From assembly GCA_002943765.1 (NCBI GenBank), contig PQWQ01000003.1, positions 2,975,501-3,039,500 on the forward strand: a stretch of DNA of 64,000 bases. Direction: 5' to 3'. Of the stretch, positions 13,392-26,206 are shown in pieces. How positions within the stretch are numbered: the stretch's first letter is position 1; every line of letters starts with the position of its first letter. This DNA comes from Psoroptes ovis (lineage: Eukaryota; Arthropoda; Arachnida; Sarcoptiformes; Psoroptidae). The notes beneath the pieces were generated by a model. It searched no databases and had not been told where the DNA came from. It was given only the letters and a program-made list of their open reading frames with translations. The position numbers and the translations under genes were made by a program.

Positions 13392-15251
13392 TTATGACGA
13401 TGATGATGATGATGATGGAAACATTTTCAATGCATTTTCAATATTTTCAACAATTTCTTTATATAATTTTAATTGTCCAGTCAAAAATTCATTCATTACT
13501 TTATTAAAATCATTAATACGTTCATGTTCAAAATGATTCATTTCGGCTATTGTTGCATATGTTACAACATCGGCACGTTTTTCAATTTCATTCAATGATT
13601 TATCATCTAATCTACCTTCATCTCTTGCTTTTTTATGTTCACGTTTTTTATTTATTGATCCTTTATATACTTGATATATTTCTGGCCATGCTGTCAATAT
13701 ACCACGATATTCATGCATTAAATTGGATAATTGAACAAAACCTCGACAATCATTTTTTTCGAATAATTTTCCAATCGTATCATATATCTCACTAGTTGTA
13801 TTTATTGCTTGTATTAATTGTTTATTAGATTGATTATTATTATTTGATGGACATGTTTCAAATGCTTCACTTAATACAGTAAACATGGAACTGATTTTTG
13901 AAAATTCTCTTTTATAAAATGATTGATAACGTTTTATCATTTCTTGCGATACATTATGTGTACTTTTCATTGATTCATCTAATTTAGCGATGAAACGTGA
14001 GAATTGTTCCAATTTTGAATCAGTATTGACATCAATTGTTGCATTTTCAGGTATTTGTATCGTCAAAAATATCATTCCACCAACTAATTCATCTTTTTCT
14101 GCTCTTCTTTTACCATTTTTCCATTGTTTTTCATCTTTACATGTAATAAAATGTTTCCACACCGTTGATTGACAAAGCACAGGATGGCGACAAATTCTTT
14201 CCACCCATGATTGTAATTGTTTTCGACGATTTTCAATAAAATCATCTTGATAACGTCCAGATATTTGCTTATCTGGCAATGATGGTATTGGAATAGTAAG
14301 AAATTTATCTTGTAAACGTTCTAATAACCAATCGAAATGTTTGTAACGACGTTTTACTGGTATTCCAGTATCCGATGGTGTTAAACGATAAGCAATATAA
14401 CTTTTTAAACCTTTCATTTTACTTTCTTTTTGTGGTTCTTCAACTTTGACTGTTACATTGAAATATGTTGGTGCCCATCTTAGTTGACCATCTTCATCGA
14501 ATACAATATGTATCAGATCATTTTGGTTGACATTTATTGTTTTCAAACCAAGTATATAATCTTCGCCACCAGATTTAACAAAATGTGAAAATCTATTAAT
14601 ACTTTTCTTGATCGATGGCTGTATATTTCTATTATTATTATTTCCATGATATTGTCTATTATTTGAACCAACATGTATTGGTGCTAATTGATTTTGTGGT
14701 GGATTTGTAGGTGAATAATCGTTTGTAAATTCTGATGTTTGACTATCATCATCATCCCAATCATCATCACCCCAATCACCATCATCAGCTTGATCAGCAT
14801 AATTATTATTGTTATTATTGAATTGTTGATTTGATTGACTTGTTGATTCATTTGTTGGTTGCGGAAATCCTAATGGATTAGCGAATGACAACATTGATTT
14901 AGGTGATATTTGATCATTTTTATTTGATGGTGTGTTCCATGCATCATTTTCATTGGTGTTATCATTATGATTATTTGAATTAATATTATTTGAAGGCACT
15001 GGTGAAACATATCCAGCAGGAAAAAGGCCTTTAAGTCCAAGGGAATTAATACCTTCCCACCAGCCTTCACCAATATCTTGTCTTGTAACTGATTTGACCG
15101 AAGAAAAAAAAGAAAAATTGTCATAGTAACGAATTCTAACAAATTAAAATTAATGAAAAAATAATTTACCAGTCAATATTTCATCTTTAACAATAGAAAT
15201 TTCACCTGTATCAGGTTGTGCTTGAAAATCATATAATGCAATTACTTTCAT
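13392..15251 (-). CDS. SNX9: Sorting nexin 9-family protein (SH3-PX-BAR)
   Basis: Two coding exons, 15170-15251 and 13392-15088, give 592 residues (human SNX9 is 595). Order: N-terminal SH3 (MKVIALYDFQAQPDTGEISI ... GEGWWEGIN ... GLFPAGYV, residues 1-57); a disordered acidic linker with a GDWGDDDWDDDD stretch (about 130-142) like the clathrin/AP-2-binding region of SNX9; a PX domain (about 235-345) with the phosphoinositide-binding RRYKHFDWL and PSLPDKQ; and a C-terminal BAR domain (about 360-585). The family tubulates membranes and recruits dynamin and N-WASP at endocytic sites. Drosophila has a single orthologue (SH3PX1), so this is probably the only SNX9/18/33 member. It ends in a short poly-Ser tract encoded by GAT/ATC repeats. 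Confidence 0.95.
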
Positions 15252-16169
15252 TTTTGTTTATTTAATAGGATCAACAATTATAAATAATCAAAACTATTTA
15301 TTTTATTCTGAAAAAATCATTGATAAAATCACTCAAGAAGATCATAGAATCATTATCAAACAATTATTTTAGCAGCAGAAACGTGAATCACACTATCTTT
15401 TGATGTTATAAATTATTATAAAAACAAATCAATAAAATATTGAATGAATCAGAAAAAAATTCAATTCAAACAATGATTTGACAAAAGATTTGAAAATATG
15501 AACAAAAATGAAAGATGATGATTTTTTTTCAAATATTTATTTACACCAACACCCACCACCACAAAATTTAAAAATCAATCATTTGATACTTGTTTTTGTT
15601 TTATTTAATTTATTTCTATACAATATTTGATTCATAGTAAATGAACAGCAAATGAAATGAAAATATTAAAAATTTGAAATCAAAATGAAATAAAACATTT
15701 TTTATTTCATTTGCTCATTTCAAACAGACACGCAAACAATCACATAAACATCATTGTGTTGTATGTAGACAACCAACCAAACAACAGAAACAAATATAAA
15801 AACACACAAAACTAATAAAATATAAACAACGCAATGCATTATAATTGTGTATGAATACGCAAGCTACGCAATGATATATTCATTTATTCACGCTTTAATT
15901 ATAATTTGAATTTAATTCATTTTTATTTTGCTGAGAAAAAATGACTAATTACGCTATATTCATAACTTTGATAGGAATTTGTTGCTCCCTGAATCGAGTG
16001 AATTGAAATCGTTATTTTTTCAAAATGAAAAATTTTCAATTTTTATTTTTCATATATTGTTTGTCAATTTTCAAATCTTAATAAGAGCGAAAAAATAAAG
16101 ATTCAAATATTAGATATTTTGATGTTATTATTGTTGAATCCAAATCCATTTTGAGTCAATTGAAATCGC
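15252..16169. other. Intergenic: SNX9 5' flank and eL40 3' flank
   Basis: AT-rich and without visible coding exons. The right side carries the 3' UTR of the ubiquitin-eL40 gene and the left side the SNX9 promoter. No repeat family recognised. Confidence 0.45.
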
Positions 16170-16685
16170 TTAACGGATCTTCTTTTTTGGTCGAATATTG
16201 TTTGAGTGTCCACATTTACGTTTACGACAATTTGTTGCTTTTGGATGTAAACGAGCATAACATCTAAGAGAAATGAATTTGAAAAATATTAGTTCAATAA
16301 TATAGTTAGGTAGCGGAATAATCAACGACACATACTTTCGGCAAATCATTTTGTCGCAGTTGTATTTTCGAGCCAAAATCAAAAGACTTGGTTCAATAAC
16401 ACCACCACATAAACGTGATACAAGATGGATTGTAGCATCTAAAATATGGTTAGAATATGATTAGATCTATTATCCGAAATGAGGGAAAATTTCAAAATAA
16501 ATACCATTAGGAATATCATAATCATTCAAACATGTTTCCAATTGTTTACCACCATAGATTAAACGTTGATCATCCGATGGTATACCTTCACGTTGTTCAA
16601 TTTTAGATTTAATCGATTCGATCGCCTCGAAACGATCAACATCGAATGATATTGTTTTGTCGAATGTTTTGACGAAGATAAACAT
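16170..16685 (-). CDS. RpL40: Ubiquitin-like/ribosomal protein eL40 fusion with divergent ubiquitin
   Basis: Exons 16505-16685, 16336-16438, 16170-16263; 125 residues. The last 52 residues are a textbook eL40 of the large ribosomal subunit, with the zinc-binding Cys set (YNCDKMICRKCYARLHP, NCRKRKCGH) and the basic end RPKKKIR. The first 73 residues align to ubiquitin but are three shorter and only about 56% identical by hand count (41 of 73). Lys6, 11, 27, 29 and 48 equivalents remain; Lys33 is Arg, Lys63 is Asn, Leu8 is Phe, and the tail reads RLCGG instead of RLRGG. In the family the ubiquitin moiety is cleaved after GG to release eL40. I start at MFIFVKT (16685) because it is ubiquitin Met1; an in-frame ATG at 16709 would add eight residues. 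The gene is 286 bases from the divergent APC8 start. Confidence 0.93.
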
Positions 16686-16971
16686 TTTTAAAGAAGTTTT
16701 ATTATTCAAAATTTAAAAATAATTAGCAAAAATCAAAAAAAAGGTCTAAACCATACACGCACACTTTGATGGCCGGAACTTCATATGAAAACAAAAAAAA
16801 AAAAAAAAAAACACAGCGAGCAAAACAAAAACGTGTTAAATGTGATGCTGTTCATAAAGGACGACTTTGAAAAAAAAAACAGCCGCACAAAAACAAAAAA
16901 TTAATAAATAAAAATAAACACGGTTTGTGAAGTTTGAAATATCCATTTCTTCTAAAAATTGTCCGACAAAT

Positions 16972-18699
16972 ATGAAAATCGAACAAATCAAACAAGATTT
17001 ATCCGAAATCTGTATTCAATCAAATGCACGTGGTCTCAAGCAAAGTGCAAAATGGGCTGCCGAAATGTTAAAATCAATAAAAAATCAAACAAAAATCAAA
17101 ACAAAATGTTTTCTATCATTAAATGATCTTAATAATACATTTGATAATCAAAATCAAGAAAAAATGATGGAACATGATGATAGTCATAACGATAATTATT
17201 CAAAATTATTGCCAATTAATAATCCTGATTATTATTTTGCTAAATGTGTTTTTGATTGTGGTGAATATAAACGCGCAGCTTTTTTGTCACAATCATCAAT
17301 TCATTCATCGCCAGAATCTTGTTTCATTCATTATTATTCTGAATATTTAGCCATTGAAAAAGAAAGACAAGATCGTATGATTGAACCAACATCTGTTGTG
17401 CCAAATTATTTACATCGTTCATTTATTGATCTAAAAAATAATATCGAAAAATTGATTCAACAACAAAATTCAACATTATTGAATGATGGTTATATGTATT
17501 ATTTATATGGAATCGTATTATTGAAGCTTGGTTTCAATCAAGATGCATTAGCATCATTATTTAAGAGTATACGTTTGAATCCTCTGTGTTGGTGCTCATG
17601 GCAACAAATGACACAGATAATTGTTGAAGAATCACAAATGTCAAATTTAGTATTGCCAGATCATTGGATAAAATATTTTTTTCTTGCATCTGTTTATCTG
17701 GAAATAAAATCAAATGAAGAATCATTGAATATATATCAAGATCTGTATAAAACATTTGAGAATAATGTTGACATACAAACACAAATGGCTATCGTCAATA
17801 ATAATATACGTAATTTTGATGAATCAATCAGATTATTTTCATCAGTACGCGCAAATGAACCGTGTCGATTAGATTCAATGGATATTTATAGTAATTTGTT
17901 ATATGTGAAAGAATTACAAACAGAATTAGGTACATTAGCTCATCAATCCAACACCATTGATCCATATCGTGTAGAAACATGTGTGTGTATTGCAAATTTT
18001 TATAGTCTCCGTGGTCAACATGCAAAATCAGTTGTATATTTTTCACGAGCATTACAATTGAATCCAAAATATTTGTCCGCATGGACATTGATGGGACATG
18101 AATATATTGAATTGAAAAACACCAATGCGGCAATACAAGCATATCGTTCAGCTATCAAATGTAATAAACAAGATTATCGTGCATGGTATGGGTTAGGGCA
18201 AGCATATGAAATATCTAAAAATCCAACATTTAGCATTTATTATTATTCAAAAGCTTTGTTTTTGAAACCTAATGATACACGATTTATATTAGCATTAGGA
18301 CAAACATTTGAAAAAAATTCACGCTACGAAGAAGCAGCCAATTGTTATGCAAGAGCTGGATTTCCATCATTGATCAAATTGGCTAATCTTTATGAACGTA
18401 TGAATGAACCGGATAAAGCTGCAGTCATTTACAATGAATTCGTCATGAATTTTGAGGAGAAAAAATCTCAATACAATTTGAACATTTCAGATTTTGCAAA
18501 TGCATACAAATTTCTCGCACACTATTTCCAACAAAATAAACGATATAAAGAATCACATGCTGCAGCACAGATTTGTATGTATTTCAATGAATGTCGAGAT
18601 GATATCAAAGAATTATTAATGTCATTAGAAGATGTATTTAATATGTCTACGACTGCGACCACAGCAACTTCTGCGATAACCTCAAGTTCTAACAATTGA
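16972..18699 (+). CDS. CDC23: Anaphase-promoting complex subunit 8 (CDC23)
   Basis: Intronless coding region of 575 residues (human 597). APC8 is a TPR scaffold of the APC/C ubiquitin ligase that drives mitotic exit. Tandem TPRs run from about 60 to 555, with strongly conserved stretches such as YRVETCVCIANFYSLRGQH, YLSAWTLMGHEY and DYRAWYGLGQAYEI. The N-terminal helix (IKQDLSEICIQSNARGLKQS) matches the family dimer-interface region. The frame is open back to about 16918, where an in-frame TAA lies; the first ATG is at 16972, and a GTG at 16927 is not credible as a eukaryotic start. A Thr/Ser-rich tail ends the protein. Head-to-head with the eL40 fusion and tail-to-tail with METTL17, 17 bases separating the two stop codons. 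Confidence 0.95.
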   Translation: MKIEQIKQDLSEICIQSNARGLKQSAKWAAEMLKSIKNQTKIKTKCFLSLNDLNNTFDNQNQEKMMEHDDSHNDNYSKLLPINNPDYYFAKCVFDCGEYKRAAFLSQSSIHSSPESCFIHYYSEYLAIEKERQDRMIEPTSVVPNYLHRSFIDLKNNIEKLIQQQNSTLLNDGYMYYLYGIVLLKLGFNQDALASLFKSIRLNPLCWCSWQQMTQIIVEESQMSNLVLPDHWIKYFFLASVYLEIKSNEESLNIYQDLYKTFENNVDIQTQMAIVNNNIRNFDESIRLFSSVRANEPCRLDSMDIYSNLLYVKELQTELGTLAHQSNTIDPYRVETCVCIANFYSLRGQHAKSVVYFSRALQLNPKYLSAWTLMGHEYIELKNTNAAIQAYRSAIKCNKQDYRAWYGLGQAYEISKNPTFSIYYYSKALFLKPNDTRFILALGQTFEKNSRYEEAANCYARAGFPSLIKLANLYERMNEPDKAAVIYNEFVMNFEEKKSQYNLNISDFANAYKFLAHYFQQNKRYKESHAAAQICMYFNECRDDIKELLMSLEDVFNMSTTATTATSAITSSSNN

Positions 18700-18716
18700 G
18701 ATTGAATGAAAAATTA

Positions 18717-20546
18717 TTAATTTATTTCTTCTTTATTCTCAATCTTATGTACATCAACAGGAATTTTATCACCCCATCTTGCACTTTTTATACATTTGTA
18801 AACATGTCTATAATAATAAAAATTAATTATTTAAAAATTATAATAATAAAGTATTTAATAACCTTTCTGTTTTTGATTTTGAAACGATAATTTGTTTTAA
18901 TTGACCATCATTATCACAGATACGACAAACAGCATGACCAGCTCTAGAAGCAACAGGTTCAATTATTTTTGACCAATTTTTTTGCTGCTCATTCCAATCA
19001 AAATGACCATGTTTTTTCATCACTAAAAATGTAAATTTTTCCGATTTAATTCTTGGATTCGCTTGACCATAATCTAAAGGTTGATAATTTACACTAAAAT
19101 TACAATATGATTTTTTATGTAACGATGATTGTCGTGGGCATACTAAATCGTGAGGACACTGAAACAAAAAAAAATTTATCTAGTGAAAATTTGTGAACAA
19201 TTTCAACATACAGGAGCCATTATTGATCCACGAATTGCAGATAATCTATCAGTAATTGCAGTTTGCGGCTCTATTTGAGGTTGAATTTGTTCAATTTGAA
19301 TATTGCGATTAATTTGCAGAAGAAAATTACGCGCTTCCATTATGGCAGCAAAACCAGCTTTTGAACCATGTTCAATTAATACAAGACAGCCGGATGTTTT
19401 TTGCCATAAATTTTCGACAACATACAGTCTACTTCTAGTATCTTCCATTTCTAAAAGTGAAAACGCACTGACAACAAGGTCATAAGATGGCTAAGGAAAA
19501 ATTAAACTAATCAGATATATTATTTCGAGATGAAAGATTATCTTACAATATGTTTTGCTGGTAAAAATTGACGATAAAAAATTTGCTTAGAAATGTGATC
19601 ATTATTTGATGTACCACGTTGTAATAATTCTCTTGACAATTCATTCATATTTTCATTCATATCAACGCAAAAATATTCATTTATTGAATCATGCCAATAA
19701 TGATCGGCAGCCCAAATCGTAGTTCCAATACCAGAACCGAAATCAAATACACTTTTCGGTTGGAAATCGGGTTCTTCATTTTTTATCTAAAAACAAAAAC
19801 TTAAAGTAGTTTTTTTCTTGAAAATCAATCATGAACCGAACCTCATTGAAAACATATGAAATGGCTGCGAAATTAGCCGGCAACCTTGCTGCCATGTAGC
19901 TAGCGCACTCGTGACTATTATAACTGTGCAAATAGAGAATTAAACTTGCATCTATTGAAAAAAATTCAATATTTACAATTCTTTTTGAAAATATAAATTT
20001 CTCTGCTGTTCACGCATTTCTTGTTTGAAATCTTTATTCTTTTCAAAAGTTTCAAAATCAAATGTTTCATCAACTATTAGAATGAACAGAAAAAAATTAG
20101 TATGAAAATCAACTGTGGTCAATAATCGTTAGCGAAAATTACATTTAACTTTTCGTAGATTTTTGTTCTGGTCATTTTCTAATGATTCATCATCTTTGGC
20201 GATAAATATACGATGAAATTCATTGTCAATTTCGCTTACTTTTTTTCGGAAATTTTTGTTACGGTACTCTTTATGTTCAATTGAAAAATTATTAGTTTTT
20301 TATAGGATAAAATATCCAAAATAACTCACTATTAATGACAGCAATCGATGACAATTGCAATTTCACCGGCAATTGTTTCGTAAACAATCGTCGATTACCC
20401 GGTTGTTTACGATATTTTGTACCATTTTCAAACAATTCTTTCAGATTTGCTTTCAAATTGACATCGAATTTTTGTCTTTTAATCAAATGATCGCTGATTA
20501 ATGAGAAAAATAATTTTTTATGCCAAGATTTTTGCAAGAAATTCAT
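18717..20546 (-). CDS. METTL17: METTL17/Rsm22-like mitoribosome assembly factor
   Basis: Eight exons: 20330-20546, 20143-20268, 19977-20073, 19842-19923, 19547-19786, 19212-19490, 18863-19158, 18717-18807; 475 residues. Has the Rsm22-type methyltransferase fold: a SAM-site glycine motif (VFDFGSGIGTTIWAA, about 187-201), LVVSAFSLLEM, and GCLVLIEHGSKAGF. The C-terminal part carries the Cys set known to hold an Fe-S cluster in METTL17 (C348 and C354 in CPHDLVCP, C366 in YCNFS, and CRIC near 430). The family acts in small-subunit mitoribosome maturation; catalytic activity is disputed. The basic, Phe/Leu-rich N-terminus fits a mitochondrial presequence. The last exon (RHVYKCIKSARWGDKIPVDV) is short but matches the family C-terminus. 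Confidence 0.93.
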
Positions 20547-20907
20547 AATTTACAAATTCAAATTTCGGTCAAAACTGAAAAACAGCTGTTTTATGAAAAC
20601 ACGTGACTCCAGCGACATGTCGTTTATTAAAGGAAATTTTTAATGTGTCAACGTCGTCGTAAACAGTTTTTATGTGATTTTGTTTTCATCAACAATTTTA
20701 TGTTTTTGTTTTTTTTAATGATTTATTTATTACATTTTATGTTTTTATTGTGATTTTCTACTGATTATTTTGAATAATAAACCTATTTTCAACGAGATAA
20801 GATGCGTTTTAAAATTATTTTTTGACAGCTTCTAGTTAAAATTGAGTTCAATTGTTGCATTGTTAGATGGTTTAGTTATTTGTGATTTTTTTCTCTAAAC
20901 AAGTAAA
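20547..20907. promoter_or_regulatory. Divergent promoter region, METTL17 / SMPD2
   Basis: 361 bases separate the two start codons of head-to-head genes, so both promoters must lie here or within the 5' UTRs. The METTL17-proximal part (20580-20660) is locally less AT-rich and contains cacgtgac and cgacatgtcgt. No TATA box is convincing. A shared bidirectional promoter is an inference from geometry. Confidence 0.5.
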
Positions 20908-22824
20908 ATGTCAATAAAAAAACTTGAAATTGATAATCTTAAAATATTTACATTAAATTGTTGGTATGTTTGTTTGTTTTCTTGTAAAATTTTTTGTGAT
21001 TTTTAATGTTTTTTTTGTGATCAAAGGGGTCTTCGATATGTTTCAGATCATCGACAAGTACGAATCAAATTAATAGCTCAACATTTAATTGATCATGATT
21101 ATGATGTTGTTTTTTTACAAGAAGTATGGATACAATCAGATTTCGATTACATACGAACAAAAACTAAAACAAAATATCGTTTTGCTCACATGTTCAATAA
21201 TGCTAGCTTGCTTGGTACAAGCGGCTTAGTTATCATGTCTAAATGGACGCCACAATTCATTCATTTTCATCCATATAGTATAAATGGTTCACCATTTCGT
21301 CCATTTCATGGCGATTGGTTTTCAACTAAAGGTGATTGATTATTCATTTTATGGAGCCATTAATCAATTCAAATGATTTTTGATCATTACAGGTGTTGCA
21401 TATGTTCGTATTGAATTGATTGGATTAAATTTGCATCTATTTTGTACTCATATGCACGCACAATATGATTCAAATGAAAAGATTATTGATCAATATTCAA
21501 TACATCGTATCTGTCAATCATATGAATTGGCAAAATTTATAAATTTAATGTCTTGTAATTGCACGAATACTGGATCAAAAGATTTAATTATATTGGCTGG
21601 CGATATGAATACATCATCAAAAGAATTGCCATATAAAATTTTAAGTATGTTTCTATTCTTTGAATGTTTTCATTTAAAACTCATTTTATACATCTAACAG
21701 TTGAATTGACTGATTTGAATGATTGTTATAAATTGATACAAATGGATCAACCACGACGAAAAACACTCAAAGCGAATACCATTAATAATAATGATTCAAC
21801 TAATGCAGCTAAATCTTTATCAAATAAATGCAAATATAAATTCAAATTTAATGAATCATTATCAAAAATAATGCAGCATGATTATGAATCAAGTGATGAA
21901 GAATTAATTACATGTGGACATCGTGATAATACATTTACACCGCAACAAAATTTAAAAACGGACGAAAAAAATGGCAAACGTATTGATTTTATATTTTTTA
22001 AATTACGTGATTCATGTTCACCAGTATCATCGGCAATCGGTATAGATCATAATCATTATCATCGAATTATGAATAGCGATAGTAATAATGGAAGGAATAA
22101 TAATGATGAAAAAATGGATTCACTGAAAAATGACATCGAAACAATATTTTCAAGTTCATCAAATAATATAAATCATTTTGAAATACAACCATTTTTAATG
22201 TGTGTACCAGAAAAAATGAAAATAGTCGCCAAAGATATGACAGGCTTGTCATTTAGTGATCATCAACCAGTGGTCGCTAAATTGAATTTTCACTATAAAA
22301 CATTGAAAGATATATTATATAATAATGAAACAGCTTTTGTTGAACCAGTAATTTCGTCCTCATCATCGACATCATCATCTTGCTTATCATCGCCTGTAAA
22401 AATGAATGAAATGAAATGTTCCACGGCTAATAATGTAACAAAATTACGGCGTAAAGACTATTTATTATTATTACGTGAACAGAAACCAATGTATAAAAAA
22501 ATTAAAGATTCAGAATTGATGAAAGAAATAGAAATATTATTGAATACATATTTAGATAAATATCAGCCATCATTCAATTATACATTAATTACGGTTTTGA
22601 TGATAGTAATAATGTTTATGATAATAATGGTTGTAATCAAATTTTCCATACATTTAACATTCATAGAAACAATATTGATTTCGTTAATATTTATGATTAT
22701 TGCAACAATTGGATTATTGTTAAAATTCATAACACATCGTACTGAAATGAATGCAATCAAAGCCATTGTGAATGATATAAATCGAAAGAAAACATTTCAT
22801 CCTGATTATGGTCAATGTGATTAA
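20908..22824 (+). CDS. SMPD2: Neutral sphingomyelinase (SMPD2-like)
   Basis: Exons 20908-20963, 21027-21331, 21393-21644, 21701-22824; 578 residues. Mg-dependent phosphodiesterase that hydrolyses sphingomyelin to ceramide and phosphocholine. The exonuclease-endonuclease-phosphatase active site is intact: Asn17 in LNCWGLRY, Glu51 in QEVW, the GDWFSTKG loop, THMHAQY, GDMN, RIDFIF and the catalytic SDHQP. Two adjacent hydrophobic segments near residues 490-550 (22580-22735) match the C-terminal membrane hairpin of SMPD2, which anchors the enzyme in ER/nuclear membranes. It is about 150 residues longer than human SMPD2 because of Asn/Ser-rich insertions between GDMN and RIDFIF, before SDH, and before the membrane hairpin. 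Confidence 0.93.
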
Positions 22825-25800
22825 ATTTAATTTCAATTAATTGAAACAAAAATAACCGGTGATATTATTTATGGTAAAAATTAGAATTAATTTAACGAAC
22901 AATCAAATGGAAGAAATGAAAATTCATTTCTTGATCAAATTCAAAACAACAAAAAATTAACAAACGAACAACAAATACAATTGTGATCGTCGATGACCAA
23001 ATATATGACAACATTAATACCTTTAATACAAACACCTCGTGAACCTTATGAACTTTTCAATCGGAAATATAATCATTTTCAAAGCACAAAACCGACCAAT
23101 CAATCTACAATTTCAATAATTTAGTGCTGAATCAAACATGTATCTTATAGATTATCATTATTAGATTAGCATCAAACAAACATATGAAAAGTGAAAAAAA
23201 ATTTTATTTTTTATTTAAAATAATTATTTTTAATAATTATCAAATAGTAATAATCGATAATAAATAAATAAATAAATGATTGAAATTTTAAATTTCTGAC
23301 ACGAACTCATCAAATTTTTAAAAAATTTTGTTTTGTTTTTGGAAGTCAAAATTATAAAATTTAGAAAAAAAATTTTAAAATTCAATTCCATTGAATTGTT
23401 TTATTGATACTTTGTCCCTTTTTTTTTGGTTGGTCAAAATGATGATTATAATTTTTATAAAATTCAATATGTTGATTACATGATGATGATTATGGATGAT
23501 TTCTTCGATTATAGCTTTTGATGTTGCTGAAGATCAACTGATTACTTGATAAATATTAGATGATAATGATGATGATGATGATCAAGCAGCAAATTAATAC
23601 AAATTTAAATATAAAAAAATTGACAGGAAGCTCTCTACACTCACACACACACACATACACACAAATACAAAACTCACAAATATTCAAATTTAGATTTAGA
23701 ATTAAAAAACAAAGAATTTTAACGAATTTGAAAAAATAAAAAATTCAATTTTTAGTTTTGTTTTTTTTACGTATAAAAATATATTTGCGTTTATATTGTG
23801 AAGCACGGTCAATGCACGAAGGGAAGAATGGTCATTTCATGAAATAATTTGATCCAGGGAATTGCATCAAATGATGATGGAAATGATTGTTGATTCGATG
23901 ATAATGTGATTGAATCAATCGTGAATTTGATGTTGTTCGGTATTCAATCCGTGTTCGTGTCGGTGTGTGTATAGGAGTGTGTACGGGAAGAGATGCTCAA
24001 TGTCAAGGGTTGGTCAAAACACATTACTTAAAATGCAAAACTTGAAATAAATCAAAACTCAAAACAAAATATTGATAAACATGATTAACATCTGGGTAAC
24101 GAAACAAATATTGGATTTCATTTGATTTGAAAAGGAATTTTAATCAATTTTTAATAATAATAATAATTAAAACAAAAAAAAAATTATTTGAAAAAAAAAT
24201 GAAAAACTCAATCAAAACCAATAGAAATAATAAAAATAATAATGATAAGAATTGAAAGATCGAAATATTTTGAAAAAAAATTAAAAATTAAAGGATTAAA
24301 TTGTTAATTTGTCATTTCTGTGTATATTTTGATGTAATTTTATTTTGTGTAATTTCATTTTTTGGTAACAATGAATCAATGTAATTAACACTAAAAACCA
24401 TAAATATTGTTTGTGTAATATGAGCCATTGTTGACAACCGTCTATTGGTCAACTGTATGATAACTATTTGTCCAAGATCAGATGCATTAACTGTTGATTT
24501 GAAAATAATAAAAAACAATACCCAAATCGAAATATAGCATAACAAATGTAAGGTTTGTGTGTGGGTGTATTTATGTGTGCACAAACAATTGGTGGTTAAT
24601 ATTGTGGTGATGATGTTATTAATATCAATGTCAATAATCAATAATAAAAATAAAACGTGTAAAAAAAGTAAGAAAAAAAAATGCGAAAAAAATTAAAAAT
24701 AAACCAACGAAATTGTCATTTTTTTTTGCATCAATCATTAATTAAATATCTTGATGATTAATTGATGATTTGTTTTTTTTTTGTTTAAATTCAACCAATA
24801 ACGTCATAATAATCATAATAATAACAGAACGGAAGAAAGATTTAAAAAGAAAAACTCAAAGAAAAACGATTCTGGAAATTATTTTTAAAAAAATATCAAT
24901 AATGATGAATTATAAGATGATGATGATGGTGCACATATCATATATTGATTATGATGATCATGATAAACATATTAAATGCAATAATTAGAGCAGCGTATAA
25001 TAAAATGATGAAGAATTGAACATTGATGATGATAATTGGATACTGGAACGTCTCTTACGAATGATTATTATTATTATTAATCGGTAATGATGAATCAATA
25101 ATTCTAAATTCTTCAATGATAATTGTTTCAATGGAAATGCGATTAAATCGAAACTTGATGAAAAATATTTGATTGATTAATTGATTTTTTTTCGTGATGT
25201 TTGTTTACAATTAATGATTAAAATTAACAAAAAAAAGATGGTTGTGCAATATGTTGTCAATGTACAAGAAAAAAAAATTCAATAAGTGGATTTAATTAGT
25301 GCAAAATAGTGATTAAAAGATAATGTTGATTAAGAAAATAATAATAATAATCATAACACGATTAGCATTCAAACAAATTAAAAAGATAAAAAACTAAACA
25401 AAAACACAAACAAAATATTTAAAAAAAAATGGTAAATGTTAAGTGGTATTTTGTTGTTTTCCATTTTTGTTTGATTCATGATTGATGTGATTCGATTTTG
25501 ATCAATTGACAAAAAAAAAAAAAAAAAAATGTATCAATATATGAATAAATGATGATAATTGTCAATATTTAAATGCGATGTTTTCAATGTTGTTGTTTGA
25601 TGTCATCGCTTGATGCTTGTGTGTGATGGAAGCAGAAGATATAAAAAGTTCGATGTACGAATAATTTGCATGATTAATGTGTGTATGTGTTGGTGTATGG
25701 ATGATGCATGCATAATGATAATGATGATTATTTCAATAATTATGTTGATGATAACAGATAATCAAAAAAAATAATGAAAGAGGAATAAGAAATTTAAAAA

Positions 25801-26206
25801 AAAATTAAATTAACATTCAAATATTTTTAAATGTAAAAAATTAAAAACAAAAGAATCAATTTTTTCTTCGTAAATTTTCTTTGTTAAGCAACGAAAATCT
25901 AAATCAATGAACGATGATAATGATGGTAATAATAATAATAATCAAGATGATGATGATGATCAAGTTTTGTTGATTCGTTCAAAATAAAAAAAAAATTTAA
26001 AAGATTCGATAAAATGGCCAAGATTACTCGTTTGTTTTGTTTTGTTTTTCGATTCGATTGATCGAATCAATAATGATGATGATGATGATGTCGATAACAA
26101 TAATGTCAATGATTTTGTTTCGATTGATTGATGATTAAAAAATGATTATAATTTTGTTTTAACAGTGATGTTGAGATAATTTTAATTATAATTATAGTTA
26201 TCATCA
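22825..26206. other. Intergenic: SMPD2 3' flank and Brat 3' UTR side
   Basis: No protein-coding exon recognised. Extremely AT-rich with GAT/ATC trinucleotide tracts (for example 23560-23582 and 26068-26092), short CA runs near 23640 and many A/T homopolymers. A substantial Brat 3' UTR on the minus strand is likely directly left of 26207. Predicted short peptides here are low-complexity and not believable. Confidence 0.45.

Noticed and set aside
16686..16709. Upstream in-frame ATG for the ubiquitin-eL40 gene
   Set aside because: It would place eight residues before ubiquitin Met1, which family members do not have; the inner ATG is preferred, though not proven.
16927..16971. GTG start for APC8 at 16927
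   Set aside because: Eukaryotic genes rarely use GTG, and the first ATG at 16972 gives a family-like N-terminus.
24312..24988. Short open frames in the SMPD2-Brat gap
   Set aside because: Ile/Lys/Thr-rich low-complexity translations with no conserved pattern.
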